In this document: one piece after another, positions 29,801-34,277 of the stretch | Layout of the letters: the number at the start of each line of letters is the position of its first letter | Numbering within the stretch: the first letter of the stretch is position 1 | Origin: Ixodes scapularis | Taxonomy: Eukaryota > Arthropoda > Arachnida > Ixodida > Ixodidae | Reading direction: 5' to 3' | Length of the DNA stretch: 64,000 bases | Assembly: GCF_016920785.2 (NCBI RefSeq) | Contig: NW_024609836.1 | Location: 63,591,930 to 63,655,929, forward strand | Position numbers and translations under genes: made by a program | The notes under the pieces: generated by a model | Databases searched by the model: none | Told to the model about the DNA's origin: nothing | Seen by the model: the letters and a program-made list of their open reading frames with translations, nothing else

Positions 29801-32745
29801 AAAATAAAGTGGTCCCTCGATTTCTGCCTGGTGACGCTACAGGAGTGTTTTGCTGTCGCCGGTCGCGATCCCGGCGGAGTTGCAACAGCAGTGGTGCGTG
29901 TGGCCGACGCCTGTTCTGCTGCAGGTCGCTCTCCAGCTTGACAGTTCAAGCAAGCTTCGTCAGGCAGGAGTTGGGGTTGCCGCGACGACAGCGACACTCG
30001 CGTTCGCCCGTGCTTTTTCGCCAGCATTTCTGCGACCAACCGCCAGGATCGCAACGTCCGACAGCGTGACATCCCGGCTTTTGTGACGTCATTTGTTGCC
30101 ACTTCGGGATCACCTTCAATAAATGGGTGGAATAAAGGACGCAAAACACACCAGGCAGAGACACGTTTCATCATAGCCGCCTATATACTAACAAAGCCTG
30201 GCAGATCGCCACGAGAAGCGGCCGCCGAAATGGAAAAGGTGGAGTGGCAGACAATGGATGAGAAGAGAGCCACGTGACTGGCACCCCGCTGCGGCGAGAC
30301 GCCGAAACACACTTCTTCCGAGCGAAGAAGTGGGTTTCATGTCCTTGCCGCTGCAAAAGCTGTGCGCTGACTTCTAATTTCCCCGAGAAATGGCTCTTCG
30401 ACGCTCTGTGCTAGCAGATCCTCGCGCTCCAAATCTGCGACCGGGCACCCTATGGCTCCGTCGTCGAACTGCCAGGCTCTGCGAGTATAGAGGAGGCTAT
30501 GGTTCCACGCACCGTACCTAAAGCCCCACAATAGAGAGTTTTAGGGAATCGTTTTCGCACATCCGATACGGTGCAATGGGCCCTCCGGTACGAACTGCGC
30601 ATGTGCGAGCCTGGTGCGGTAGTCTGTGCGCAGTTCGTACCGGAGGATCCATCTTACCGCATCGGATGCGCAAAAACGGTTCCCTAAAACTCTCTACTAA
30701 CTGAAAAGTGTTGCCATTCATTGTACCGCACGGACAAAAAAGCAGACATAACACGGTTCGACACGGGGACGACGGGGAGGAAAGCAGCGGAGAGGGAGTC
30801 GCTGGCTCCGTTCGCAATGTCACAAGCACGAGAGCTCGAGGTCGCTGCTTTGAAGCGTTCTTCCGCAGAACGAGCACTCGCGCTAGAAATGCATGTCTCG
30901 AAGCCAGGAGCGCGCAGGCTATAGCTCGCGCAATAATGACCCTTGATCAAATTCACGCTTTGCGTTTCTTACAAATACCGCCAATCATTGTTGTAGGAAC
31001 GCGCAGGACACGTGCCACGAGCCAGTTCTCCATCATAATTTGCTTCTAAGGGCCGCGCATTACCGTGTACTGTCGCCATCTGTTTTCAAGGGCTGCACGA
31101 GGCGTACGCCTCGTGTGTGACACATTAAACGCTCCTTGCAAACACAAAAGCCTCAAGGGTAGAGTGAACTGGAATAGGAGTAGTAGAAAAATAGCCGGCA
31201 TCCAGGTGAGGCGCTTCGTGTACAGAAACCACCTGAGAACGTATACACGACGCCATATCCCATGTTACAGTAGCCATGCCCTCCGGATTTCGACAACAGC
31301 GCCACTCGCGGCAGTCTACACTTCTGGCTTCACACGGCCGATGGGGCGCCGCCAACGCTATTTCCACTGCCCCTATATTCTAGTTCATTGTGTCAAAAGG
31401 TTTTATTCGCGGCGAGATGTTCGTGTAACGCCGCCTGGTGGACTTTTTCTGCGACCCAGAATGAGGATACTTCAACTTCCTTTGCTGGTGCAATCCCGTG
31501 CAATGCAAAGCTTCTATGTGCTATGAATATTTCAGCAACCGCAGTGCATAAACAGAAGCGCCCCTAGCGAGCTCCTCCCCGCGAATTGTGTACCCACTAT
31601 GACGCAACACCGCGGTTACGATGACCGCGGTGTTGCAGCCGCGTGTGGCACGCGGCTGCAGATCGAAAAATAAAATGTTTTTCTTCCTTTGCGATTACGC
31701 AGCCGAATCGCAGTATTTCGGGGGCAAAGGGCACGTTTTTATCACTTGTACCAAGATAAAACAACATATAAATTGCAAGCTGCAAATTCGTTAATTGCTA
31801 AAATTGTTGCACCGCCCCTTCAATGCCTCAACACTTTATGAGGAGACCATTCGTGTATGTATAACTCAATAAAGCGGAAACCCACATGATTTCTAAGTAT
31901 GTGGTAGAAGGAGGTAGATGAAGTTTGTCGACTTGTGTCTTTTTGGACATTCCCCCAAAAGGTTCAGCGAGGAGAACATCGATAACATTCGCCCGTACAC
32001 ATACCTTCCTTTTGGAGCGGGGCCACGGAACTGCATCGGCATGAGGTTCGCCTTGGAGGCGGTCAAGCTGTCCCTCCTGCACTCCGTCCACAGCGTCGAA
32101 TTCGTTCGTACAAACAACACTAAGGTAAGCATGGTTCTTCGCCTTCTTCTTGTTTACCGCGTTTCCAGAGTTAAAACGAATATTATACGCTGTCAACAAC
32201 TTAAGGTTCACGATGACCCAATTTTCACAAATTTCTCAACTTGAAACATATCGTGAGAAATTGATCATGCGAATAAACGCGAAATCTTGTGCCCGCCAGA
32301 TATTCCCGAAACCCACCCGCAAAATATTGAGCTCGCAACAATAAAGTCGTTTGCACTATTTATCCGAAGGTGGATTTGGCGTGGACGGTGGGATTTGCTG
32401 GCGAGCATGGAAGGGTGGAGGAGAAAAGGAGGGCAATCGCAAAGAGGAGGTTAGAATATGTAGGGGAAAAAAAAAAGTCTAGAGAAGTTTGATAGTACAC
32501 GAGTTTGGAGGGGTAGGCGATATAATGAGTCACGGATTTCAGAACAGAATTTAAAGAGAAGTCGTGTAAACGTTGGTGCAAGCTATACTGAAAGACCGAT
32601 AACCAAAACAATTCATTCATCAATCATTGTGCCCCAATGTTTTTTTGTTTGTTTTGTTTTTCAGGTTCCTCTCGAATTCGCTACTGGATTTTCGGTCTTC
32701 AACGCCAAGAATATCACAATCGGAGTTAGGAAGAGGACTGTATGA
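5767..32745 (+). CDS. Cytochrome P450, CYP3-clan-like (gene 1), spliced, N-terminus not found
   Basis: Haem-thiolate monooxygenase, by family expected to be ER-anchored and to work with NADPH-P450 reductase on xenobiotics or endogenous lipids. Ten exons join in phase: 5767-5883, 6695-6783, 8752-8897, 13323-13438, 20127-20274, 20869-21029, 26177-26268, 27265-27408, 31962-32124, 32665-32745. They total 1257 nt, or 418 residues plus TGA. Motifs in order: helix C WRRIR; I-helix AAGQDTTSS; K-helix ESLR; meander FDPDRF, formed across a splice junction; haem loop FGAGPRNCIG with the Cys ligand. No internal stop or frame break occurs, so it looks functional as far as it can be seen. Family members have about 500-530 residues, so about 100 N-terminal residues (anchor, proline hinge, helices A-B) are missing. 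Introns hold a LINE, a complete Ty3/Gypsy element and MITEs. Assignment to CYP3 clan rests on the AGQDTTS and RQEDFLQLM regions and overall pattern; the subfamily is not assigned. Confidence 0.88.
6695..6783 (+). CDS. P450 gene 1, exon b (helix D region)
   Basis: 89 nt between GTTACAG and CA|GTAAGT. It reads MNSLIADCARTTAEHL then a charged linker ending DVK. The last two bases (CA) join the first base of the next exon (A) to make Gln. Phase fit on both sides is the main evidence. Confidence 0.8.
7224..7303. repeat. Short interspersed repeat, copy 2
   Basis: Direct counterpart of 5507-5600 (blocks CAACATTGGC and CGCCATTTCTTGGGC). Lies in P450 gene 1 intron b-c. Confidence 0.55.
7650..7965 (-). 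pseudogene. Relic of a Penelope-like element endonuclease
   Basis: On the - strand the frame reads VLYKIQLYCGLCYVGQTGK, the GIY-YIG endonuclease signature of Penelope-like retroelements (compare YKIPFDCGLCYIGQT in the better copy at 47962-49744). The sequence after it has lost the expected INER...EH pattern. No reverse transcriptase is attached, so this is a short dead fragment inside the P450 intron. Confidence 0.6.
8001..8026. repeat. Homopolymer G tract
   Basis: 26 consecutive G residues followed by AGGGGG. Candidate G-quadruplex former and length-unstable site. Confidence 0.9.
8365..8576. repeat. Fold-back element with perfect 43-bp inverted repeat plus a 67-bp direct repeat
   Basis: 8416-8458 and 8534-8576 are perfect reverse complements (43 bp) separated by 75 bp. 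The blocks 8365-8431 and 8457-8523 are direct repeats of each other (shared CTGTAGAAG, GGGCTAGTT, GATCCATATTTCCGAGGG). It lies about 175 bp upstream of P450 exon c in the same intron. Confidence 0.85.
8752..8897 (+). CDS. P450 gene 1, exon c (helix E-F region)
   Basis: 146 nt between CTATGCAG and GTAAGT, phase 2 to 1. Reads FYANYALDVIARCAF then DETNEFVTKARQAFSGG, typical of the CYP3/CYP4-type helix E and F region. The final T joins TT of the next exon to give Phe. Confidence 0.85.
8949..9025. repeat. 75-bp direct repeat, left copy
   Basis: Shares GTTCTTACAA, ATTCCAAGGA and the CACTGGAA block with 12559-12632. The two copies flank a 3.5 kb segment holding a LINE. Confidence 0.7.
9030..9290. 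repeat. Degenerate array of a TTGGACCTCTTGACTC-like motif in both orientations
   Basis: About 260 bp made almost entirely of variants of TTGGA(C/T)CTCTTGACTC and its complement GAGTCAAGAGGTYCAAC, spaced about 18-25 bp apart. It sits between the left 75-bp direct repeat and the 3' end of the LINE. Confidence 0.6.
9563..10165 (-). pseudogene. LINE C-terminal region, broken
   Basis: 10165-9968 reads YIYLGVNISNDLSW, NANRLLGNIK and KLEYAASI, the post-RT thumb/connection of CR1-like LINEs; 9868-9563 reads ISRLCLFHKIYH and TSIDWNRLPAAIV near the C-terminus. The two are in separate frames. Confidence 0.75.
10329..11156 (-). pseudogene. LINE reverse transcriptase, frameshifted
   Basis: RT fingers and palm are visible: VPVHKSGDK, KYRPISITS, NKSQHGFRK, FLDFSKAFHKVPHALL and SGAPQGSVLGPLLFLIY. 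Just after this the frame shifts and the catalytic motif, read in another frame, is LLDDDCV where active members have a FADD or YADD box. The protein would be truncated before the second catalytic Asp pair, so it cannot be active as it stands. Confidence 0.8.
11647..12550 (-). pseudogene. LINE APE-type endonuclease, broken
   Basis: Two frames: 12550-12092 with FTNIRSVMNKNDKL, VVLTETWLSG and SSGGGVLIAV (N-terminal half), and 11931-11647 with MGDFTYPSIVW and GLSDHSLLHF (C-terminal half, SDH catalytic motif). Stops and a shift separate them, with the middle part not readable in one frame. Confidence 0.75.
12559..12632. repeat. 75-bp direct repeat, right copy
   Basis: Counterpart of 8949-9025 (GTTCTTACAA, ATTCCAAGGA, CGCACTGGAA). 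Too long and too diverged for an ordinary LINE target-site duplication. Confidence 0.7.
12633..13322. other. P450 gene 1 intron c-d, right part
   Basis: No second gene or repeat copy recognised. A short GT run precedes exon d. Confidence 0.4.
13323..13438 (+). CDS. P450 gene 1, exon d (helix F-G region)
   Basis: 116 nt between TTTGTTCCAG and GTAAGG. It reads MFPWVFKLLKLKALD, FLYFKKLCLKIIAKRK and ends phase 0 at ETQT, joining RQEDF of the next exon. The helix F-G loop is a substrate-access region in P450s. Confidence 0.85.
13895..14070 (+). repeat. 5' LTR of Ty3/Gypsy element 1
   Basis: 176 bp, TGTAAGG...CCTGACA, identical by eye to 18842-19017. Flanked on the left by the duplication ATAC (13891-13894). 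Confidence 0.93.
14073..14090 (+). promoter_or_regulatory. Primer-binding site, tRNA-Pro type
   Basis: TGGGGGCTCGTCCGGGAT, two bases after the LTR. This 18-mer is the well-known proline-tRNA primer site of gammaretroviruses and some Gypsy elements, complementary to the 3' end of tRNA-Pro. Confidence 0.85.
14097..15404 (+). CDS. Gag polyprotein of Ty3/Gypsy element 1
   Basis: 435 codons from the first ATG after the primer site (MSHPPLFVPPDF) to TAG. The N-terminus has a Gln/Pro-Leu repeat (LPQPL/LSPQPLS) around residues 60-90. A central capsid-like domain follows (LWFRFAGEFTSWGSF, RKRTQHPEENLKQFIY), then a Pro/Thr-rich repeat (VTRTATPVTRPVPVT), and two zinc knuckles near the C-terminus, CHRCGGVGHMSRQC and CFRCNEPGHMHASC. 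The frame is intact. Longer open sequence upstream starts inside the LTR and is unlikely to be used. Pol overlaps in the -1 frame by about 140 nt, which suggests programmed -1 frameshifting. Confidence 0.88.
   Translation: MSHPPLFVPPDFLRTMMQQTDGSALHREQIAAHIRELLIAAPIELAEGELDPELPQPLQPLLPQPLSPQPLSLQPLQPLLPSPLVTPAVTATNGAPDQDPMHALWISTQPPRFSGFGDLQSPEGFIEKLESYCLIQGVKPEDRISRVVPAVLDGSAKLWFRFAGEFTSWGSFVTAFHSQFAPVDKKKRLKEELRKRTQHPEENLKQFIYVISSYYDRIGEPVTDAQKVERVLRQMHPQFRDLVEGRIFATLKELADAADGLMERVWRRLQYVPPPQLSNQVARDLVFQSRTVTPVPRLVPVTRTATPVTRPVPVTDQSVAAWTTPTLAAPNAYPWCLHPAALQPSYYRDQLGAVEAHSVAPSQMGFGSFGSPVRQQAVLQENSYDRQLQCHRCGGVGHMSRQCPTSARRGRGRSRCFRCNEPGHMHASCPGNGRQ
15263..16402 (+). CDS. Pol of Ty3/Gypsy element 1, protease and start of RT (frame broken)
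   Basis: The -1 frame relative to gag. An aspartic protease is marked by CALLDTGSSVSLAG (catalytic DTG) and a DIVLGRDFLN flap/hydrophobic region. The start of RT follows: INTGDSAPIRCRLRPV, LVAKKSGGYRLAVDYRPLN. At about 16350-16360 the frame changes relative to the downstream part, consistent with one base missing in a short C run; this ORF then ends at 16402. With identical LTRs the break is either very recent or a sequencing or assembly error. Confidence 0.88.
   Translation: MSPVRGCGTHVTPVPYERAPGPGPVSLFSLQRARAYARELSGKRQTVDAAPAGVYMSVQVAAAAGGKEPLLELRIGDRIFCALLDTGSSVSLAGNAAIATAVAGGATVREEQHCLRLAAGWSQTTSSVRCRVHWAGGSRKQRFLYMPGLCRDIVLGRDFLNATGISIHISSSAWTIGSKQQKRIPFSKGEIQREESSQANNEQVYSLERLFAESSEGPCVQREQPADDQSLRENDWRQAYHNKKMPTDDRHLLHADNPDVDYAKHPDVLTMLGKFGTLFDKRPGCTGLMEHTINTGDSAPIRCRLRPVNAHKRQIMDSCIEDLLQQDLIQPSSSQWSCAPVLVAKKSGGYRLAVDYRPLNAKTKFRYTRCHGQTGYWQS
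16369..18825 (+). CDS. Pol of Ty3/Gypsy element 1, RT core, RNase H and integrase
   Basis: 818 codons uninterrupted. RT: FTSFDLSQGFLQIP, FKRMPFGVAGGPATFQ and catalytic FLDDVLIYS. RNase H: VVETDASGTGIAAVL and VHTDHASLKWM. Integrase: H-H-C-C zinc finger (HLGYFKTLKRVAERYFW, CPSCQ), then the catalytic triad in VDIIGPL, SSDNGRVF and MVERHNATVK (D, D, E). The C-terminus has a chromodomain-less tail with a GDLVLR and PRRSGPFVVV block typical of integrase C-terminal domains. The start given is only the first Met in this frame; the real polyprotein begins upstream. Confidence 0.9.
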   Translation: MPRTDWVLAELGRAQWFTSFDLSQGFLQIPVRHEDIPKTAFICHKGTFEFKRMPFGVAGGPATFQALMDKVLVGIKHKFCMAFLDDVLIYSSSFEDHLWHIEVVLSRIAHAGLTINPTKTQACRRSLKFLGHIISPGECRPDPDKVAAVRDFPTPQSVKDIQAFLGLAGYYRSFLPKFSEVARPLTILLQKNVPWRWSNQQEMAFHQLKTMLANEVVVALPDLNRPFVVETDASGTGIAAVLLQDTEGQLRPVSFISRSLNAAERNYTVQEWECLAVVWAIDKFRPYLEHTKFEVHTDHASLKWMFTTEQTSSRVRRWVLRLQGFDCLIRHRQGAANIPADTLSRFPAPVTGPPSEALDTETEEWFPIETVEPEHRLRFEENATVEETDISLLLNASQLADEQQKDPEISEVIRYLQDRTLPTDETEARRIQHLSDDSEIDHDGQLLKVSGERKLIWVPKQIRQTVLQLSHDNPLSGHLGYFKTLKRVAERYFWIGMRSDVSRYVRSCPSCQTLKPRRQKPGGLMDSTWAEEPMAHLSVDIIGPLPISKRHHRYLLVVIDKFTKFIELFPLRAPTSKAILVKMIGVFCRHGFPKSISSDNGRVFVSRLWKNVMKHLGIKDRHTVPYRPAGQMVERHNATVKQCLVAYCHDHCDWDQRIPEVSFAMRTCESVTTGYTPAFLCYGRQLRKPWEQNPGQLPTPDSRAPGFVAEVTSRLQDAHEFALENQRRAQEQQRRYYDRNRRQCNFRIGDLVLRDLHTLSDASKGVAAKLAPRRSGPFVVVGKVGLNDYRLKDRNTGRPAGLAHADQLLKFCEDRLNI
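18829..18840 (+). promoter_or_regulatory. Polypurine tract of Ty3/Gypsy element 1
   Basis: AAGGGGGGAGGA, ending one base before the 3' LTR; primes plus-strand synthesis in LTR retroelements. Confidence 0.8.
18842..19017 (+). repeat. 3' LTR of Ty3/Gypsy element 1
   Basis: 176 bp, same as the 5' LTR by eye. Followed by the second ATAC duplication at 19018-19021. Confidence 0.93.
19262..19493. repeat. MITE, family A, copy 2
   Basis: Ends GACCGATCTCACCA and its reverse complement TGGTGAGATCTG. About 230 bp, related to 1907-2088. Lies in P450 gene 1 intron d-e. Confidence 0.6.
19494..20126. other. P450 gene 1 intron d-e, right end
   Basis: Contains an ATGG microsatellite near 19636-19652. No gene or repeat pair recognised. 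Confidence 0.4.
20127..20274 (+). CDS. P450 gene 1, exon e (helix G-H region)
   Basis: 148 nt after GGTTATTTTTTAG and before AAAG|GTCTGC. Begins RQEDFLQLMMDAQDG, a conserved block preceding the I-helix in CYP3-clan members, and ends with the first base of an Ala codon completed by the next exon. Confidence 0.88.
20516..20585. repeat. Short hairpin in P450 intron e-f
   Basis: AGTGGGTAGACCTC and GAGGCCTACCCACT form 14-bp arms with one mismatch around an 18-nt loop. Function unknown. Confidence 0.5.
20869..21029 (+). CDS. P450 gene 1, exon f (I-helix)
   Basis: 161 nt after CCCTGCAG and before GTAAGT. Encodes TEEEAMAQCVLFFAAGQDTT, with the AGQDTT oxygen-activation motif of the I-helix, then YLLAVHPEVQAKLREQADEC of helix J. 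Phase 1 in, phase 0 out. Confidence 0.92.
21166..21600. repeat. TTAA-flanked MITE (TIR AGGGATGGTAAACCGAAAT-like)
   Basis: About 430 bp bounded by TTAA|AGGGATGGTAAACCGAAA on the left and the reverse complement of AGTGATGCTGAACCGAAA|TTAA on the right. TTAA target duplication is typical of piggyBac-type elements. It includes an A19 tract. ORFs inside are chance frames. Confidence 0.65.
22125..22420. repeat. Composite repeat with GGCTCCCTACGGGAGCC hairpin, copy 1
   Basis: 22125-22170 matches 33665-33710 directly (TAGAGTTCCTG.ATAGGCTC block), while 22240-22400 matches 33725-33870 in inverted orientation (GACGTTGCACGCGCCCC, GCGGCGCTGCTATTCGCC). This indicates rearranged copies of one element. Confidence 0.55.
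22746..23200. repeat. Interspersed repeat B, copy 1
   Basis: About 455 bp that matches 43033-43471 in the same orientation: CTGTAACGTTCGAT start, CACGTGCCACG, GATGCTCGCACTG, AGTGGGGAAGCGT.ATGACGCA, and an end at ACTACGGGCCTAT. No coding potential. Confidence 0.7.
23201..24110. other. P450 gene 1 intron f-g, no gene recognised
   Basis: A possible short repeat end near 23500-23600, otherwise nothing I can name. Confidence 0.35.
24112..25390. mobile_element. Nonautonomous DNA transposon relic with AGTATTT-rich inverted ends
   Basis: The left end (CAGTGTTGGACAAAATGC then repeated AAGTATTT/AGTATTTAAAATACT) and the right end (reverse complement with AAATACTCTACTCAAG) are imperfect inverted repeats of about 150 bp rich in AAATACTT motifs. 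The CAGTGTTGG start resembles hAT-type arthropod elements. No transposase frame seen; classification is tentative. Confidence 0.5.
25391..26016. other. P450 gene 1 intron f-g, right part
   Basis: No feature recognised except short self-complementary CAAGCATGGCG/CGCCATGCTTG (around 25795-25829). Confidence 0.35.
26177..26268 (+). CDS. P450 gene 1, exon g (K-helix)
   Basis: 92 nt between CCAAAG and AG|GTAATC. Reads GPDPSLDVVSKLKYLHGVV then SESLRMFPPGP: ESLR is the invariant ExxR of the K-helix. Paralogous exon at 63835-63744 differs at two residues (VV to II). Confidence 0.92.
27199..27216. repeat. AT microsatellite
   Basis: (AT)9-type run in the intron just before exon h; the other arm has a shorter AT run at the same place. 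Confidence 0.8.
27265..27408 (+). CDS. P450 gene 1, exon h (beta-1 sheet to meander)
   Basis: 144 nt between TTCTTTAAG and AG|GTCTGT. Encodes SSPTDYVLGDTGIKIPKDC, then VYAMHHDPDYFPDPSKFDPD; the split AG/G codon gives the Arg of FDPDRF. The paralogue at 62888-62745 differs mostly at the start (YGPSDYG instead of SSPTDYV) and at one residue after KDC. Confidence 0.92.
27830..27935. repeat. Purine/pyrimidine palindromic block, copy 1
   Basis: AATTAGAGCGCAGCTCTTGA, then a GGAGGAGG-rich purine stretch, then a complementary CTCCTC-rich pyrimidine stretch. Shares its start and arrangement with 28978-29095. Confidence 0.75.
27940..28298. repeat. Array of palindromic CCGCTAAATTTAGCGG units, block 1
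   Basis: About 12 imperfect units of 25-32 bp, each centred on a self-complementary CCCGCTAAATTTAGCGGG and joined by GAAATTTTTC. The same unit continues at 28460-28598 and 29085-29440. The array is interrupted by two MITEs. It is not a CRISPR: units are palindromic and the spacers are just short AT linkers. Confidence 0.85.
28299..28466. repeat. MITE, TIR TAGGGAGTTTTCGTAGA, copy 1
   Basis: Bounded by TAGGGAGTTTTCGTAGACCG and the inverse GATCTACGAAAACTCCCTA. Inside are CCTCCGCTAAGCGTTCCGC and TTGACTGTGGAGTTCC. An inverted copy lies 130 bp away at 28600-28767. Confidence 0.8.
28460..28598. repeat. Array of palindromic CCGCTAAATTTAGCGG units, block 2
   Basis: Four to five further imperfect units between the two MITEs, same consensus as block 1. 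Confidence 0.8.
28600..28767. repeat. MITE, TIR TAGGGAGTTTTCGTAGA, copy 2 (inverted)
   Basis: Reverse-complement copy of 28299-28466, about 168 bp, with shared internal blocks (CTCCGCTAAGCCCTCCGC, GGCCTTGACTGTAGAGTTCC on the - strand). Confidence 0.8.
28780..28851. promoter_or_regulatory. Cluster of CRE/ATF-like TGACGTCA sites
   Basis: Two perfect palindromic TGACGTCA sites (28780-28787, 28792-28799) followed by CACGTCATGA, TGACGTCG (28832-28839) and TGACGTAA (28844-28851) within 72 bp. The CREB/ATF family binds TGACGTCA; whether this is a working enhancer or transposon sequence is unknown. Confidence 0.45.
28978..29095. repeat. Purine/pyrimidine palindromic block, copy 2
   Basis: GGAATTAGAGCGCAGCTCTTC then a GGAGGAGGAGAGGAGG-type run facing CCTCTCCTCCTCCCCTCC. 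Reverse-complementary halves of about 45 bp predict a long hairpin. Confidence 0.75.
29085..29440. repeat. Array of palindromic CCGCTAAATTTAGCGG units, block 3
   Basis: More widely spaced units alternating with AATTGGTGT.GAGGTCACGTGAC segments, some in mirror order, ending at 29440 next to a GCCGACGGCGACGCC stretch. Confidence 0.75.
29402..29800 (+). other. Open reading frame of unknown status within the palindromic insertion
   Basis: A 132-codon frame (contains TPMSTPLKRKREPKISDL and ASRLLRHLSSDLQSDV) ending TAA a few bases before AATAAA at 29803. Basic, Ser-rich, no recognised domain. It begins inside the palindromic array. It could be a small element-encoded protein or a chance frame; GC-rich DNA favours chance frames. 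Confidence 0.25.
29801..30531. other. GC-rich stretch of unknown content, absent from the other arm
   Basis: No domain recognised on either strand. Contains AATAAA-like motifs near 29803 and 30118 and short dyads (CACTTCTTCC/GAAGAAGTG near 30310-30330). Confidence 0.35.
30532..30696. repeat. Fold-back MITE (TAGAGAGTTTTAGGGAAYCG ends)
   Basis: 165 bp: the left arm TAGAGAGTTTTAGGGAATCG ... CCTCCGGTACGAACTGCGCA pairs with the right half at about 90% by eye. Only the right part is present in the other arm, near 62318-62370. Confidence 0.8.
31096..31115. repeat. Perfect 20-bp palindrome
   Basis: CACGAGGCGTACGCCTCGTG is its own reverse complement; present in both arms (other copy near 61905-61924). 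Confidence 0.9.
31604..31659. repeat. Two abutting perfect hairpins
   Basis: 31604-31616/31624-31636 (GCAACACCGCGGT and its complement, 7-nt loop) followed directly by 31635-31645/31649-31659 (GCAGCCGCGTG and complement, 3-nt loop). Both stems are kept in the other arm at about 61363-61417. Confidence 0.85.
31962..32124 (+). CDS. P450 gene 1, exon i (haem-binding loop)
   Basis: 163 nt between CCCCCAAAAG and AAG|GTAAGC. Encodes FSEENIDNIRPYTYLPFGAG then PRNCIGMRFALEAVKLSLLH: FGAGPRNCIG is the FxxGxxxCxG loop with the Cys thiolate ligand. The peptide is identical to that of gene 2 (61059-60897). Confidence 0.95.
32665..32745 (+). CDS. P450 gene 1, terminal exon j
   Basis: 81 nt after TGTTTTTCAG; reads VPLEFATGFSVFNAKNITIG then RKRTV and TGA. 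The paralogous terminal exon at 60129-60049 has five or so replacements (FVTGFLAF, IRKRSA). Confidence 0.92.
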   Translation, partial: VPLEFATGFSVFNAKNITIGVRKRTV

Positions 32746-32897
32746 AATATTTCCACGTATGAGCCTATGTTTGTTGCAATCAATCATTCAACTCGAATGC
32801 TGGGAAGTGGGCGTGGTGTTTGAATGTGCTTACGGGTAGCTTTTAATTGATTACATGATTAATTGAAGCAATTGCTACGTTTAGCTTGTGTGCTATA

Positions 32898-32903
32898 AAT
32901 AAA
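32898..32903 (+). promoter_or_regulatory. Putative polyadenylation signal of P450 gene 1
   Basis: AATAAA 153 nt past the stop codon. A matching AATAAA stands at the homologous place after gene 2 (59909-59904, - strand). Confidence 0.6.
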
Positions 32904-33664
32904 GTAACTTCATGTATATGGCTTTAAATCGCGAAGATATTCAATCATTCGGTACTTCCAAATTTCTAAATATTTTTTTTTTTTAAATCTAATTTGTCGT
33001 GTAAAATTAAACATTGTTTTGCGGCACGTTTGGTCGAAAATAAGAATCACGTGCCCACCATATATCCACAAAGTCAGCAGCTGTACTATTGTGCCTGAAA
33101 ATAAAAACGCACAACAGAACCACAAATATAAAACATGCGACTTTGTCCTTTGGTGTCCAAAATATTAGACTCTGCTCAACCAGGTAACCATCGTACTTAG
33201 GGTTAAAAGTAACCAAGTCTTATGGAATCCGCATATGGGAAAAGGACATCCGGAATGGGATTCAGCTTCACTTTTTTACAGCGCCAGATATTAAATGGTC
33301 GCCGGAACACAGGGTGCAGGAGAGGGGTGAAACGGATTAGATTGTTACGTAATGAAAAATGTGAATGAGCAGGGGCAAGGTGAGTACGTTACTAAAGGGG
33401 GAGCTGGTACCGGGGACAATACCATCAGGGGAATATGGACACTTATAAAGCTGCTCCTCAGGAAGATAATTTTCTGCTCCCCCAAAACATCAATTAAACA
33501 TCCATTGGTGGATCCTTAGTGAATGCGTTAGCATGACCCTTGGAAAACACGTCCCATTTTGGCAAACGCTAACGCTGACCCCTTCAATTTTCTCTTTTGG
33601 CTTTCGTTTTTGCTTCCCCTATTTTTGTTGTCTCTTCTTGGCTTCGCTACGGCGTCGGTGTTAG

Positions 33665-33870
33665 CTAGAGTTCCTGTATAGGCTCCCTACGGGAGCCAGA
33701 GTTGCGCGTTCATCTCTGTAGCGCAATCTTTCCTGCACGGCATGTTGATCCCGCTCGTCACGTGACTGAATTCGGCGAATAGCGGCGCCGCGCGTTCGAG
33801 GCACGTGGCGCGCTCTAAAGCAGGGGGAACGTACACCGGGGCGCGTGCAACGTCTACTCTCTTGCATGGC
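33665..33870. repeat. Composite repeat with GGCTCCCTACGGGAGCC hairpin, copy 2
   Basis: Related to 22125-22420 (part direct, part inverted). Absent from the corresponding place in the other arm, where a different MITE (57554-57756) follows the shared GGCGTCGGTGTTA. Confidence 0.55.
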
Positions 33871-34277
33871 ACTTGATCGCCCCACATGCCGACGCAAACC
33901 TGCGTCGGCATGCCGCTTTTTGTGTCGCATTTTGGACAGACGAGAGATGCGCTGCTGCCGCTCCTCTGTGTCGTTCTCCTGCCTTGCACGCTTAGGTGAA
34001 ATCCACTGCCAGACGCTGCTGTCACTTTTCATCGGTTTCCCGTGCTCTCATTGGCTTCCGCCCCGTGACGTCACCTCCTTCTCGCCCTTGCCCTTCACTC
34101 ATCTCCCCCTCTCTACGCGCCGCGCATCACTTTTCAGTGTTTTGTCCGCAGACAGACGGCGTCAGCTTTTCGCTGCCATTTAGGTAGTGATGCTAACGCA
34201 TGAGTATGTGCCTGTTAGTATTCATTAAAAAAAGGCTTATTCGCGCTTGTGCCGTGTCACACTATACAGCGTTCACC

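Larger units (their letters stand above)
27668..31825. mobile_element. TTAA-type element with GGGGCGGTGCRAC ends, left-arm copy, containing later insertions
   Basis: Outer ends GGGGCGGTGCGACGATTTT (27668) and its inverted partner TTGTTGCACCGCCCC (to 31825) match the ends of the element at 61197-62487 in the other arm and of the shorter copies at 34278-34923 and 44560-45195. The interior between 27782 and 30654 is absent from the other arm. Open frames inside (for example 31065-31526) are conserved only because the DNA is nearly identical between arms. Confidence 0.65.

Noticed and set aside
31065..31526. 153-codon ORF conserved in both arms (also 61955-61527)
   Set aside because: Conserved only because the TTAA element is nearly identical at DNA level between arms; overlapping frames on both strands are equally conserved and no domain is visible.
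33661..34032. Overlapping ORFs of 112-123 codons on the - strand
   Set aside because: They coincide with the composite repeat and a GC-rich arm segment; the counterpart in the other arm does not keep the frame.
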